From Streptomyces sp. CHD11 (lineage in GTDB: Bacteria; Actinomycetota; Actinomycetes; Streptomycetales; Streptomycetaceae), in NCBI RefSeq assembly GCF_018638295.1, contig NZ_JABTTS010000041.1, positions 1 to 41,732 of the forward strand: a DNA stretch of 41,732 nucleotides, in the 5' to 3' direction. The notes under the pieces were generated by a model. It did no database searches and had not been told where the DNA came from. It saw nothing but the letters and a program-made list of their open reading frames with translations. Below are positions 26,726 through 35,392 of this stretch, in pieces. Position 1 is the first letter of the stretch. Each line of letters starts with the position of its first letter. The translations under genes and the position numbers were made by a program.

Positions 26726-27220
26726 TCACCGGTTCCGGAAGAACTCCGTGAGCAGCCGGGAGCACTCCTCGGCGAGCACGCCCCCGATCACCTCGGGCCG
26801 GTGGTTGAGCCGCCGGTCGCGGACCAGGTCCCACAGGGAGCCCGCCGCGCCGGCCTTCTCGTCCCGGGCCCCGTAGACGATCCGGTCCACCCGGGACTGC
26901 TGGAGGGCGCCCGCGCACATCGTGCACGGTTCCAGGGTCACCACCACGGTGCAGCCGGCCAGCCGCCACTCCCCGAGCCGGGCGGCGGCCCGCCGGACGG
27001 CGAGGACCTCCGCGTGGGCCGTGGGATCACCGCCCGCCTCGCGCTCGTTGTGGGCGGAGGCCAGCACGGTGGTGCCGTCCGGGGCCAGGACGACGGCGCC
27101 GACCGGCACGTCCCCGCCCCGGACGGCCAGCGTGGCCTCGTCCAGGGCGAGTCGCATCGCCGCCCGCCATCGGTCGCGTACGGGGTCCGGCGGTCCGGAC
27201 GCGGTGGTGGTGGCCGGCAC
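26726..27220 (-). CDS. tadA: tRNA adenosine(34) deaminase
   Basis: This 164-residue zinc deaminase converts the wobble adenosine of tRNA-Arg(ACG) to inosine. The family signature is complete: AHAE (His69, catalytic Glu71) and PCTMC (Cys99, Cys102). The helix RVDRIVYGARDEKAGAAGS contributes tRNA recognition. GTG at 27220 lies 2 bp after the stop of the upstream gene, so it is probably coupled to it. Its tRNA substrate is encoded in this window at 7959-8031. Confidence 0.93.
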   Translation of the reverse strand: MPATTTASGPPDPVRDRWRAAMRLALDEATLAVRGGDVPVGAVVLAPDGTTVLASAHNEREAGGDPTAHAEVLAVRRAAARLGEWRLAGCTVVVTLEPCTMCAGALQQSRVDRIVYGARDEKAGAAGSLWDLVRDRRLNHRPEVIGGVLAEECSRLLTEFFRNR

Positions 27221-27222
27221 GG

Positions 27223-27768
27223 TCAGCGGACGGTCTCCAGGACCTCCGAGGCGCCCAGGGCCTCGGCGATCTCGTTGACGGCGTCTCCGGTCATCGCACG
27301 CAACTCCTTCTCGCTCACGCCCAGATCCTCCAGGACCCGCGGGTCACCGACCGGTCCGTGCGGCGCCGTGTCGGCGGAGCCGGCGGACGCGGCACCGTCG
27401 TCGGCGTCGGTGTCGTCGTCGTCCGGTTCGCCGTCCTCGGTGCCGTCGAGGTCGAGGGCGTCCAGGTCGGGTCCGTCGTCCCCGGGCTGCCGGCCGAGCA
27501 GTTCGTCGGTGAGCAGGATCTCGCCGTAGCTGCTGCGGGTGGCCGCGGCGGCGTCGGAGACATAGATCCGGGGGTCCTCCTCGCCGTCCACGCGGACGAC
27601 GCCGAACCAGCCCTCCTCCTGCTCGATGAGCACGATCACCGTGTCGTCGTCGGTCGAGGCCTCCCGGGCCAGGTCGGCCAGGTCCGACAGGGTTTCCACA
27701 TCGTCGAGCTCCGTGTCGCTCGCTTCCCACCCGTCTTCGGTGCGCGCGAGCAGTGCGGCGAAGTACAC
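27223..27768 (-). CDS. tRNA adenosine deaminase-associated protein
   Basis: This protein of about 181 residues corresponds to the actinobacterial family always found beside tadA. The N-terminal part is a mixed alpha/beta domain (VYFAALLARTEDGWEASDTE, then WFGVVRVDGEEDPRIYVSD). An acidic Asp-rich linker follows (about 105-140), then a C-terminal helical part (LGVSEKELRAMTGDAVNEIA). The biochemical role is unknown, and association with TadA is inferred from context. GTG at 27768 is preferred (GGGAGA 6 nt upstream). ATG at 27789 is the alternative. Confidence 0.82.
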   Translation of the reverse strand: MYFAALLARTEDGWEASDTELDDVETLSDLADLAREASTDDDTVIVLIEQEEGWFGVVRVDGEEDPRIYVSDAAAATRSSYGEILLTDELLGRQPGDDGPDLDALDLDGTEDGEPDDDDTDADDGAASAGSADTAPHGPVGDPRVLEDLGVSEKELRAMTGDAVNEIAEALGASEVLETVR

Positions 27769-27789
27769 CGTGACTCTCCCACTGGTCAT

Positions 27790-28075
27790 AGGCGTGCCGG
27801 TTGGGGATCCCCCCGGCGGAGGTGTGCGGGCGGGGACCGGTACGCCGAGCCCCACCCACGGGGAATCGTGGCAGAAACATGGCCGTCAGGGGACGTCTTC
27901 CGCACCCTGTGTCCGGCACTTTCGATCGCGGTCCGCCCTGCGCGCCCCCGAAGGAGTCACCGGCGCACCTGGCGCCGCTGTCACCGCTGTTGCCGCCACG
28001 TGCGGATCGTACGCGGCCGGACCCTCCGCGGCGGTGCGGCGCTCGGGTCCGCCGTGCGGCGGCCCGGTGGCGGTC
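27790..28075. other. Gene-free gap
   Basis: This is the 286-bp gap between the TadA-associated gene and a hypothetical gene on the same strand. I see no gene or clear hairpin. The promoter of the tadA pair should lie near 27790-27880. Confidence 0.4.
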
Positions 28076-28426
28076 CTACCAGCGGAAGGTGCGCATGCGC
28101 ATCGCGTGCCGCAGCCGGGCGGCCTTGGCGCGGCGCGGCTGGACCCGCTCTCGCAGTGCGCGCGCCTCGGCGAGTTCACGCAGGAACCGGGCGCGCCGCC
28201 GCCGTCGCTCGGTCTCCGACTCGGCTTCCGACCGGGCCTGCGACCGCGACACGGGGGCCGGCCCTGCGGCCGACTGGATCTCCGACCGCGACACGGGCGC
28301 CCTTCCGGCTGCCGGTTCGGCCGCCGGTCCGGCCTGCGGCCGCCTGGCCCTCGTACCGGTCCCGGACGCGGTGGGGCGGGGCGTCGCGCGCGGCGACGGA
28401 TCGTCTCGGTCTTCCTGCTCAGGCAT
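28076..28426 (-). CDS. Basic hypothetical protein with a conserved-looking Arg-rich C-terminus
   Basis: This 116-residue protein has a disordered N-terminal half with two copies of (A/R)(A/P)PVSRS(E/Q). A highly basic helical C-terminal half reads ERRRRRARFLRELAEARALR and ends MRMRTFRW. The basic helix suggests nucleic acid or ribosome binding, but this is inference. GGAG lies 9 nt before the ATG. It is divergent from upp. Confidence 0.6.
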   Translation of the reverse strand: MPEQEDRDDPSPRATPRPTASGTGTRARRPQAGPAAEPAAGRAPVSRSEIQSAAGPAPVSRSQARSEAESETERRRRRARFLRELAEARALRERVQPRRAKAARLRHAMRMRTFRW

Positions 28427-28564
28427 GGGTTCATCACTCCCGTCCGTCCCTCCCACCTTCCCCCGGACGGGCGATTTGACGCCAGCGAACGAGTGATGGG
28501 GGGGCCGGGGCGCTTGCCGTGCGCGGGGACGCCGCGCCTCCGGGGCCCGGTTAGTGTTGACGCC

Positions 28565-29200
28565 ATGCGCCTCCACGTCGTCGACCACCCTCTGGTCGCC
28601 CACAAGCTCACCACCCTGCGCGACCAGCGCACCGACTCCGCGACCTTCCGCCGTCTCGCCGACGAGCTGGTCACCCTGCTCGCCTACGAGGCCACCCGTG
28701 ACGTGCGCACGGAGCAGGTCGACATCCGGACTCCGGTCGAGCGGACCACGGGCGTCAAGCTCTCCCACCCGCGCCCGCTGGTGGTGCCGATCCTTCGCGC
28801 CGGTCTCGGCATGCTGGACGGCATGGTCCGGCTGCTGCCGACCGCCGAGGTGGGCTTCCTCGGCATGATCCGCAACGAGGAGACGCTGCAGGCCTCGACC
28901 TACGCCACCCGGATGCCGGAGGACCTCTCCGGACGCCAGGTCTACGTGCTGGACCCGATGCTCGCCACCGGCGGCACGCTGGTCGCGGCCATCCGGGAGC
29001 TGATCAGGCGCGGCGCGGACGATGTGACCGCCGTGGTGCTGCTGGCCGCGCCGGAGGGCGTCGAGGTCATGGAGCGCGAGCTGGCCGGGACGCCGGTGAC
29101 GGTCGTGACGGCGTCGGTCGACCAGCGGCTCAACGAGCAGGGCTACATCGTGCCGGGCCTCGGTGACGCGGGCGACCGGATGTACGGGGCGGCGGAGTAG
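28565..29200 (+). CDS. upp: Uracil phosphoribosyltransferase
   Basis: This 211-residue enzyme salvages uracil with PRPP to UMP. The PRPP loop is VYVLDPMLATGGT, the N-terminal signature is HPLVAHKLTTLRD, and the uracil-binding tail is QGYIVPGLGDAGDRMYG. It has full family length. The ATG lacks a Shine-Dalgarno sequence and follows TAGTGT (28552-28557) by 7 nt, suggesting a leaderless mRNA. Confidence 0.96.
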   Translation: MRLHVVDHPLVAHKLTTLRDQRTDSATFRRLADELVTLLAYEATRDVRTEQVDIRTPVERTTGVKLSHPRPLVVPILRAGLGMLDGMVRLLPTAEVGFLGMIRNEETLQASTYATRMPEDLSGRQVYVLDPMLATGGTLVAAIRELIRRGADDVTAVVLLAAPEGVEVMERELAGTPVTVVTASVDQRLNEQGYIVPGLGDAGDRMYGAAE

Positions 29201-29311
29201 GCTCCACGCCCTCCGGCCCACCGGTCCTCCGGGTTCCCGCCGCGGCGGACCCTCGTCCGTGGCGGTGCTTCCCGGCCGGAGGGCTGTCCCCGGCCGGCGC
29301 GGGTTCCCCGG

Positions 29312-29947
29312 TCAGCAGTTCTTCTTCGAGGCGGGCGTCGGCTTCGGTTCGGCCAGTGCGGTCAGGGCCCGGTCGGCGTCCGCCTTCTTCGTCAGCTCCC
29401 GGAACCCGTCGCCGATGATGAGGTCGAGCTCGACACCCTTGCGGGCGGGATCGGTGCGGCGTTCCGCGCCGGCGAGCTGGGTGCCGAGCACCGGCAGCGA
29501 GGAGTCGAGAGCGGTGGCGGGACCGAGCAGCACGCCGGCGCCCTTCACCTTCTTGTCGTATTCCTTGTTCGCGTTGGCGACCTCGCCGATCTTGAAGCCG
29601 CGCTTCTTCAGCTCGTCGGCGGTCTTCTGCGCCAGGCCGCCGCGGGTCGTGGCGTTGAGGACGTTGACCGTGATCGTGCCCGGTGCCGGGAGCGTCTTCG
29701 GGGCGGCCGCGGTGGTCGCCTTGGCGGCGCAGGCCGCCTTGGTGCCGACCGCGGAGGCGGAGTCCCCGCCGCCGGTGAACACGTCGATGAGCTGCAGTGT
29801 GCCCCAGCCGCCCACACCGAGGACGGCCACGGAAGCGACGCCCAGGGCGACGAGCTTCCCGCGCCGCCGGGGGCGGCGCATCCGCGGGTATCGGTCACCC
29901 GTGATCCGGTACTGGCCGCCCATGCCGGGTGGAGTGAGCATGCTCAT
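29312..29947 (-). CDS. LytR C-terminal-domain membrane protein
   Basis: This 211-residue protein has a short basic cytoplasmic part (RMRRPRRRGK), one span (LVALGVASVAVLGVGGWGTL, about 31-50) and an external LytR_C domain (about 88-195: TITVNVLNATTRGGLAQKTA ... GVLLGP ... ELDLIIGDGF). The domain is found attached to LCP cell-wall ligases, but here it is alone, with no LCP catalytic domain. It may accompany wall-teichoic-acid or glycopolymer attachment. It is convergent with upp. The start has no clear ribosome binding site. Confidence 0.82.
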   Translation of the reverse strand: MSMLTPPGMGGQYRITGDRYPRMRRPRRRGKLVALGVASVAVLGVGGWGTLQLIDVFTGGGDSASAVGTKAACAAKATTAAAPKTLPAPGTITVNVLNATTRGGLAQKTADELKKRGFKIGEVANANKEYDKKVKGAGVLLGPATALDSSLPVLGTQLAGAERRTDPARKGVELDLIIGDGFRELTKKADADRALTALAEPKPTPASKKNC

Positions 29948-30070
29948 GAGCGCAGCGTAGTGCGCCCGGGCTGTAATGCCTACCAGATGATCATTCGACT
30001 GGGTGCAGCCCTGGCGCAGTCCAACCCGAAAGGGCCAAACCGGGCGGTGGGAGAGGGCTCCGGAGGGGCG

Positions 30071-30367
30071 TCAGCCCAGCTCGAGCACGCGTGCGTGCAG
30101 TACCTGACGCTGCTGGAGTGCCGCGCGCACGGCGCGGTGCAGCCCGTCCTCCAGATACAGGTCGCCCTGCCACTTCACGACATGCGCGAAGAGGTCGCCG
30201 TAGAAGGTCGAGTCCTCGGCCAGCAGGGTCTCGAGGTCGAGTTGCTGCTTGGTCGTCACCAGCTGATCGAGGCGGACCGGGCGCGGCGCGACGTCCGCCC
30301 ACTGCCGGGTGCTTTCCCGGCCGTGGTCGGGGTACGGCCGGCCGTTTCCGATGCGCTTGAAGATCAC
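30071..30367 (-). CDS. Conserved small protein (annotated elsewhere as VapB-like), possible ParB-type fold
   Basis: This 98-residue protein begins MIFKRIGNGRPYPDHGRES from a GTG start. I recall near-identical Streptomyces proteins labelled as VapB-family antitoxin, but no toxin gene adjoins it. The segment LYLEDGLHRAVRAALQQRQV with HARVLEL resembles the DG.HR..A motif of the ParB/sulfiredoxin fold, which suggests nucleotide binding. It lacks a ribosome binding site, and TAGGCT lies 4 nt before the GTG. Function unknown. Confidence 0.72.
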   Translation of the reverse strand: MIFKRIGNGRPYPDHGRESTRQWADVAPRPVRLDQLVTTKQQLDLETLLAEDSTFYGDLFAHVVKWQGDLYLEDGLHRAVRAALQQRQVLHARVLELG

Positions 30368-31211
30368 ACGGAAAGCCTACCGGTCAAGGCGAACCGGGCG
30401 CAGCCATGGCGGCGCAGTGCGGCGCCGGAAAAAACGGGAGCAATCGGGAGGTGGCGGTCTTCCTCGGTGAGGCGCGTCCGCTGTTCGGTGACGCTCGCGC
30501 GGTGTCAGGGGCCCGGTCGGCCCGACCCGGCGGCCGATTCCCCCGAAAGGGGTCGCCGCCGTCCGCGTCCCGCGGCGGACCGGCGTGCCCGGCGGGACCA
30601 CGACGCGGACGCCCTGCGAGCGCTTCCGGCCGATTCGTCCCGCTCGCCCCCCGCCCGGTCGCGGACGCCTGATGTCGTCTCCGGCCGCCCTGCTTGCCGG
30701 TGCCCGCCCACCTGCCCGGCGGGGTGGCGGCCGGCGTATCCGGCGGTGTCTCCGGCGGCCGTCCCGGTGACGTGCCCGCCCGCCCGTGTGCCGGAGGCCC
30801 TGCTTGCCGGTGTTCGGTCGCCTGTCCGTGGGATGACCGTCGGGGTGACCGGTGGTGGGTCCGGTGGGCCTGCGCTCGCGTGTTCGGCTGTCGGCCCGGC
30901 TGCGTGCCTGGCCGTCCGGCTCGTGGGTGTTCGGTGGCCTGTCCGGCCCTGTTCCGCCCGCGTGCCCGCGCGCCAGCCGCCAGTCGCCCGCGCGCCACTC
31001 TCCCGCCGCCTGGCCGGTCGCGACGGCGGGTCTCGGCCGCGCGCCCGCCGACCCGCCGGGCCGGTCGGTCGGCTCCGGTCTGTGGGGGCGTTTCAGCCGC
31101 GCGCCCGCCTGACCGCGCCCGCCTGACCGCGCCCGCCTGCCCGCGCGCGTGTCCGCCGGCCCGAGTACTACGTGTCGGCCGCCCGGCTGCCGCGTCCGCA
31201 CGCGGGGCCGT
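30368..31211. other. 0.84-kb gene-free, degenerate repetitive region
   Basis: All long frames here are made of Arg/Pro/Gly/Ala/Thr with no domain, and no ribosome binding site precedes them. Diverged repeats occur: CCCTGCTTGCCGGTG is seen near 30688 and again near 30807, and GTGTTCGG-containing segments recur to about 30940. The right end has a 14-bp tandem array. Confidence 0.55.
31101..31142. repeat. Three 14-bp tandem repeats
   Basis: GCGCCCGCCTGACC occurs at 31101-31114 and 31115-31128. A one-base variant occupies 31129-31142. Confidence 0.85.
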
Positions 31212-31823
31212 TCACGTGCCCGGCTTCCTGTCGGCGTTCGCCGCCTTCGCGGCCTTGGCCGCCGCCTTCAGTTCCTGCTTGTGTGCCCGTACCTTCGACA
31301 GCGACTCCGGGCCGGTGATGTCGGCGACGGAGCGGAACGCCTTCTCCTCGCCGTAGGCGCCGGCCGCCTCCCGCCAGCCGGTGGGCCGGACCCCCAGCTG
31401 CTTGCCGAGCAGGGCGAGGAAGATCTGGGCCTTCTGCCTGCCGAACCCCGGCAGGTCCTGGAGCCGCTTCAGCAGCTCCCTGCCGTCGCCGACGCCCCGC
31501 CAGACGGCCTCGGCCTCACCGTCGTAGTGCTCGACGAGGTACTGGCACAACTGCTGGATACGGCCCGCCATCGAGCCCGGGTAGCGGTGCACGGCCGGTT
31601 TCTCGGAAAGCAGTGCCGCGAACGCGTCGGGTTCGTACGCGGCGATCTCGTGCGCGTCCAGATCATCCGCGCCGAGCCGCCGGGCGATCGTCGCCGGGCC
31701 CTTGAACGCCCACTCCATCGGGATCTGCTGGTCCAGCAGCATCCCGGTCAGCGCGGCGAGCGGGCTGCGGCCCAGCAGCCGGTCGGCGTCGGGGTCCTGG
31801 GCGAGGTGAAGGGTGACGTCCAT
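31212..31823 (-). CDS. HhH-GPD-type base excision repair protein
   Basis: This 203-residue helical protein has an N-terminal helix LAALTGMLLDQQIPMEWAF and the helix-hairpin-helix LPGFGRQKAQIFLALLGKQL (about 122-141), as in the EndoIII/3-methyladenine glycosylase superfamily. The Asp that normally follows the hairpin by about 18 residues is not obvious, and there is no iron-sulfur cluster motif, so its glycosylase activity is uncertain. The C-terminus is a Lys/Ala helix. The ATG is at 31823. Confidence 0.82.
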   Translation of the reverse strand: MDVTLHLAQDPDADRLLGRSPLAALTGMLLDQQIPMEWAFKGPATIARRLGADDLDAHEIAAYEPDAFAALLSEKPAVHRYPGSMAGRIQQLCQYLVEHYDGEAEAVWRGVGDGRELLKRLQDLPGFGRQKAQIFLALLGKQLGVRPTGWREAAGAYGEEKAFRSVADITGPESLSKVRAHKQELKAAAKAAKAANADRKPGT

Positions 31824-31847
31824 GCCCCGATGATCGCGCGTCGCGGC

Positions 31848-32603
31848 TCAGCTCGCGCGCCAGTACCCCAGCGCCTGCATCCGCTGCTTGGGGACGCCCA
31901 GGTCCTTGCGTACGAAGGCGGAGAGCGCCCGGGTGGTCGCGGTGTCGCAGGCGATCCACACGTACGGGTCGGGGCCGGACCGCAGCAGTTCGGGCAGCTC
32001 GGCCCGTACGCGCTCGACCAGGGCCGCCCCCGCCTCCTGCCGGGGCACCTCGCGCACCTCGTGGCGGCCGGGGTCGGCGGCGCTGGGCAGTCCGTCGAGG
32101 GTGCCCTCGAACCAGATGGTCGCCGGGGCGTCGCCCAGCGCGCCGAGCAGGGAGTTGATGGCCGGGAGCGAGGCGGGGTCGCCGACCACGAAGAGGTGGG
32201 AGGGGGCGGGGGCGGGAGCCTCGAACCCGGTGCCCTGCACCGTCGCCTCGATGGTGTCCCCGGGCTTCGCCGTCCGCGCCCACTCGCTGGCGCAGCCCTC
32301 GTGAAGCGCGAACTCCAGGGTGAAGGTGCCGGCCGCCTGGTCCGGATCGACCAGGGTGTACGCGCGCTGATGGGGCTTGCCCGCGTTGTCGAACCACAGC
32401 CGCACCCACATCGTCGGGTGGACCCCGGCCGCCGCCAGCAGCCCGCCGTCCGTGAAGTGCACCCGCCGGTAGTCGGCGGTGACGTCCTCGCCGCCCGTGA
32501 CCGTGAATGTGAAGTCCTTCGCGCGCAGCAATCTGAGGACCGCGCCCTCCCAACCCCGCCCCTGCCCCATCGTCTTCGCACCCTTCGCGTACAGTTCCGT
32601 CAC
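31848..32603 (-). CDS. Siderophore-interacting FAD/NAD(P)H reductase (SIP family)
   Basis: This 251-residue flavoprotein should release iron by reducing ferric siderophores in the cytosol. The N-terminal FAD domain contains DYRRVHFTDGG and HQRAYTLVDPDQAAGTFTLE, with the R-x-Y-T FAD motif. The C-terminal SIP domain contains HLFVVGDPASLPAINSLL and YVWIACDTATTRALSAFV. GTG at 32603 lies only 8 bp from a DmdR-type iron box, so transcription is expected only under iron limitation. An ATG at 32570 is an alternative start. It is divergent from the penicillin-acylase operon. Confidence 0.9.
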   Translation of the reverse strand: MTELYAKGAKTMGQGRGWEGAVLRLLRAKDFTFTVTGGEDVTADYRRVHFTDGGLLAAAGVHPTMWVRLWFDNAGKPHQRAYTLVDPDQAAGTFTLEFALHEGCASEWARTAKPGDTIEATVQGTGFEAPAPAPSHLFVVGDPASLPAINSLLGALGDAPATIWFEGTLDGLPSAADPGRHEVREVPRQEAGAALVERVRAELPELLRSGPDPYVWIACDTATTRALSAFVRKDLGVPKQRMQALGYWRAS

Positions 32604-32610
32604 GATTTAC

Positions 32611-32629
32611 TTAGGGGAGCCTAACCTAA
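32611..32629. promoter_or_regulatory. DmdR/IdeR iron box between divergent genes
   Basis: TTAGGGGAGCCTAACCTAA reads TTAGGTTAGGCTCCCCTAA on the minus strand, matching the Streptomyces iron-box consensus TTAGGTTAGGCTCACCTAA at 18 of 19 positions. It lies 8 bp from the siderophore-interacting reductase start (-) and 17 bp from the penicillin-acylase start (+). Iron-loaded DmdR would therefore repress both directions. Confidence 0.9.
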
Positions 32630-32646
32630 AGCGAGATGAGGGCACA

Positions 32647-34782
32647 GTGACCGGCGAGATCTTTCGGGACCCCTGGGGCATCCCGCACCTGCGCGCGGAC
32701 GGCGTGGACGAACTCGCGCGCGCCCAGGGCCGGGTCACCGCCCTCGACCGGGCCTGGCAGCTCGAGGTCGAGCGCCATCGCGCCCAGGGCACCTCGGCTT
32801 CCTTCCTGGGGCCGGAGGCCCTCCCCTGGGACCGCTTCGCCCGCCGCGCCCGCCTGGCCGACACGGCCCGCCACTGCTTCGCCGGACTGGAGCGCCGGGA
32901 CCCGGAGACGGCGCAGTGGATACGGGCGTACGTGACGGGGGTCAACGAGGGTCTGGCCTCCGCCGGGACCACGAGCCCCGCCCCCGAGTTCGGGCGGGTC
33001 GGCCTCACTCCCGGCCGCTGGGAGCCCTGGACGCCGCTCGGGGTCTGGCTCGCCACGCACATCCTCTTCGCGGGCTTCCCGGCCAAGCTCTGGCGCGAGC
33101 ACATCACCACCCGCCTCGGCCCCGAGGCCGTCGGACTCTTCGCCGCCGACGGGCCCGGCACCTCCGGCAGCAACGGCTGGCTGGTCGCCGGGGAACGCAC
33201 GGTCACCGGGCACGCGGTCATCGCCGGGGACCCGCACCGGTTCATCGAGGAACCCGGCGTCTACCAGCAGATCCGCCTGTCCTGCCCGGAGTTCGACGTC
33301 GTCGGCCTCGCCGTGCCCGGCGTCCCCGGGATCGCCCACTTCGGCCACACCGGCACCGTCGCCTGGGCCATCACCAACGCCATGGCCGACTACCAGGACC
33401 TCTACCGTGAGCGGCTGCGGCGCACCGGCGCCCGCGTGGAGGCGCTCGGCCCGGACGGCACCTGGCGGCCGGCCGCCCGGCACACCGAGACCATCGAGGT
33501 GGCGGGCGGAGAACCCGTCGAGGTCGAGGTCATCGAGACCGGCCGGGGCCCCGTCGTCATCGGCGGCCCCGAAGGCGCTGAGGGCCTCGAAGGCTCCGAG
33601 AACCCCGACGACGGTGTACCCGGTTCCGCCGTCCCCCCGCTCGCCGTCGCCCTGCGCTACCCGCCCCGCGTCACCGGTGACCTCGGCTTCTCCGCGCTGC
33701 TGCCGCTGCTGCGGTCCCGCCGGGTAGCCGACGTGGACCGGGCCGTCGACCGGTGGGCCGAACCGGTCAACGTGATCATGGCCGCCGACACCGACGGCGG
33801 AACCCTCCACCGGGTGGCCGGCCGGGTCCCGGTCCGCGCCGACGCCAACCGCACCCGCCTGGTCCCCGCGTGGGACCCCGAACACGCCTGGCAGGGCTGG
33901 CACGAACCCCCGCGCGACGGACTGACCGACGGCGTCGCCGTGATGGCGAACCAGCGCGGCCCGGCCGCCCCGCTCGGCGTCGAGTTCGCCCCGCCGCACC
34001 GCGCGGAGCGCATCGCCACCCTGCTGGGCCGGCAGTCCCGCTGGTCCGCCGCCGACATGGCCGCGATCCACACGGACACCCACCTCGCCTCCGCCGCGCC
34101 CCTCCTCGACCACCTCGCCGCACTCGACCCCCCGACCCTCACCGAGCCCGCCGCCGCCCTGCGCGACCGCCTGCTGCGCTGGAACCGTCACATGGACACG
34201 GACAGCGCCGACGCGGCCGTCTTCGCCGCGCTGCGCACCGCGGTCGTCCGCCGGCTCGCCGCCCACCCCGCCTTCGCGGCGACGGCCACCCCGCCCCCCT
34301 GCCCCGAGATCTTCCGCCCCTGGCTAGCGCTGGTCCCCCGCGTGGCGTACGCCCTCGGACACCTGCTCTCCGCCCGGGACCTGTTCGGCATCGACCGCCC
34401 GGCCGCCGTCCGCGCGGCGCTCGAGGAGGTGGCCGCCGAGCCGCCCGCCGGCACCTGGGGCGGCACCCACCGCCTCGCCCCCTGGCGGGCCCTGCCGCCG
34501 TCCGGGACGCCGTACGACGAACCGGGTCTCTCCGGCGACCACGACTGCGTCCTGTGCACCTCCCCCGTGCCCGGCCTCACCGACCTCGCCGCGCGCGGTC
34601 CCGCCGCCCGCTACGTCTGGGACCTGGCCCGGCGCGAGGACAGCCGCTGGGTGGTGCCGCACGGCGCCTCGGGCGTGCCCGGCTCACCCCATCACCGCGA
34701 CCAGCAGCCCCTGTGGCTCGCCGGAGACCTGGCCCCGGTCCTCACCGACTGGGCGCACCTGACGAAGGAGACCGATGTCTGA
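32647..34782 (+). CDS. Penicillin-acylase-family Ntn hydrolase
   Basis: This 711-residue precursor belongs to the penicillin amidase/acylase family, which cleaves amide-linked acyl groups. The N-terminal FRDPWGIPHLRA is typical of the alpha chain. The self-processing site is GTSGSNGW, with Ser175 becoming the N-terminal nucleophile of a beta chain of about 537 residues. DPHRFIEEPGVYQQIRLSCP follows. No signal peptide is seen from the GTG at 32647 (GAGGG 4 nt upstream), so the enzyme should be cytoplasmic, unlike secreted homologues. It is first in a four-gene overlapping operon behind the iron box. The substrate is unknown. Confidence 0.88.
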   Translation: MTGEIFRDPWGIPHLRADGVDELARAQGRVTALDRAWQLEVERHRAQGTSASFLGPEALPWDRFARRARLADTARHCFAGLERRDPETAQWIRAYVTGVNEGLASAGTTSPAPEFGRVGLTPGRWEPWTPLGVWLATHILFAGFPAKLWREHITTRLGPEAVGLFAADGPGTSGSNGWLVAGERTVTGHAVIAGDPHRFIEEPGVYQQIRLSCPEFDVVGLAVPGVPGIAHFGHTGTVAWAITNAMADYQDLYRERLRRTGARVEALGPDGTWRPAARHTETIEVAGGEPVEVEVIETGRGPVVIGGPEGAEGLEGSENPDDGVPGSAVPPLAVALRYPPRVTGDLGFSALLPLLRSRRVADVDRAVDRWAEPVNVIMAADTDGGTLHRVAGRVPVRADANRTRLVPAWDPEHAWQGWHEPPRDGLTDGVAVMANQRGPAAPLGVEFAPPHRAERIATLLGRQSRWSAADMAAIHTDTHLASAAPLLDHLAALDPPTLTEPAAALRDRLLRWNRHMDTDSADAAVFAALRTAVVRRLAAHPAFAATATPPPCPEIFRPWLALVPRVAYALGHLLSARDLFGIDRPAAVRAALEEVAAEPPAGTWGGTHRLAPWRALPPSGTPYDEPGLSGDHDCVLCTSPVPGLTDLAARGPAARYVWDLARREDSRWVVPHGASGVPGSPHHRDQQPLWLAGDLAPVLTDWAHLTKETDV

Positions 34783-35392
34783 CCCGTACGACCCGTACGC
34801 CTCCCGCACGATCCTCCACGAGCAGGTGGTCGACGGCTTCGGCACCGTACGCGTCCTGCCACTGGACCCGGCCGCCGACGCGCCCCTGCTGCACCGCTGG
34901 GTGGCGGAGGAACGCGCCGCCTTCTGGGGCATGAACGGCCTGACCGAGCAGCGGATCGCCGAGATCTACGCCCATGTGGACACCCTCGGCACCCATCACG
35001 CCCACCTCGTCCTCAAGGACGGAGTCCCTGCCGCGCTGCTCCAGACGTACGAGCCGGAGGCCGACCGGGTCGGCGCCTGCTACCCCGTCGAACCGGGCGA
35101 CATCGGCGTCCATCTGCTGCTCGCCCCCGCCGCGCCCGGCGACGCCCGCTCCGGCTGGACCGGCGGGCTGGCGGCCGCCATCGTCACCTACGTGATGGCG
35201 GTGCTGGACCGCGGCCGGGTGGTGGTCGATCCGGACGTCGCCAACGAGAAGGCGGTCGCCCGCTTCCTGCGGCAGGGTTTCACCGCCGGACCCGTGGTCG
35301 TCCTCCCGGAGATCGACCTGCCCGACGTGTACCTCCCGGAGAAGAAGGCACAGCTCGCGTTCCTCACCCGGGAGGTAGCGTTCGGACGGTGA
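34775..35392 (+). CDS. Siderophore-type GNAT acyltransferase (AlcB/IucB/RhbD-like)
   Basis: This 205-residue protein matches the Acetyltransf_8-type acyltransferases that acylate hydroxylamine groups in hydroxamate siderophore assembly. LLHRWVAEERAAFWGM, GDIGVHLLLAP and VVVDPDVANEKAVARFLRQG lie in family order, and LPEKKAQLAFL closes the domain. The start overlaps the stop of the acylase gene by 8 bp, with GGAG just upstream. It is thus cotranscribed behind the iron box, which supports a siderophore-related role. No NRPS-independent synthetase gene is near. Confidence 0.85.
   Translation: MSDPYDPYASRTILHEQVVDGFGTVRVLPLDPAADAPLLHRWVAEERAAFWGMNGLTEQRIAEIYAHVDTLGTHHAHLVLKDGVPAALLQTYEPEADRVGACYPVEPGDIGVHLLLAPAAPGDARSGWTGGLAAAIVTYVMAVLDRGRVVVDPDVANEKAVARFLRQGFTAGPVVVLPEIDLPDVYLPEKKAQLAFLTREVAFGR

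Noticed and set aside
30377..31201. 274-residue minus-strand frame
   Set aside because: Only Arg/Pro/Gly/Thr low complexity, overlapped by equally long frames in other phases, no ribosome binding site; treated as non-coding.
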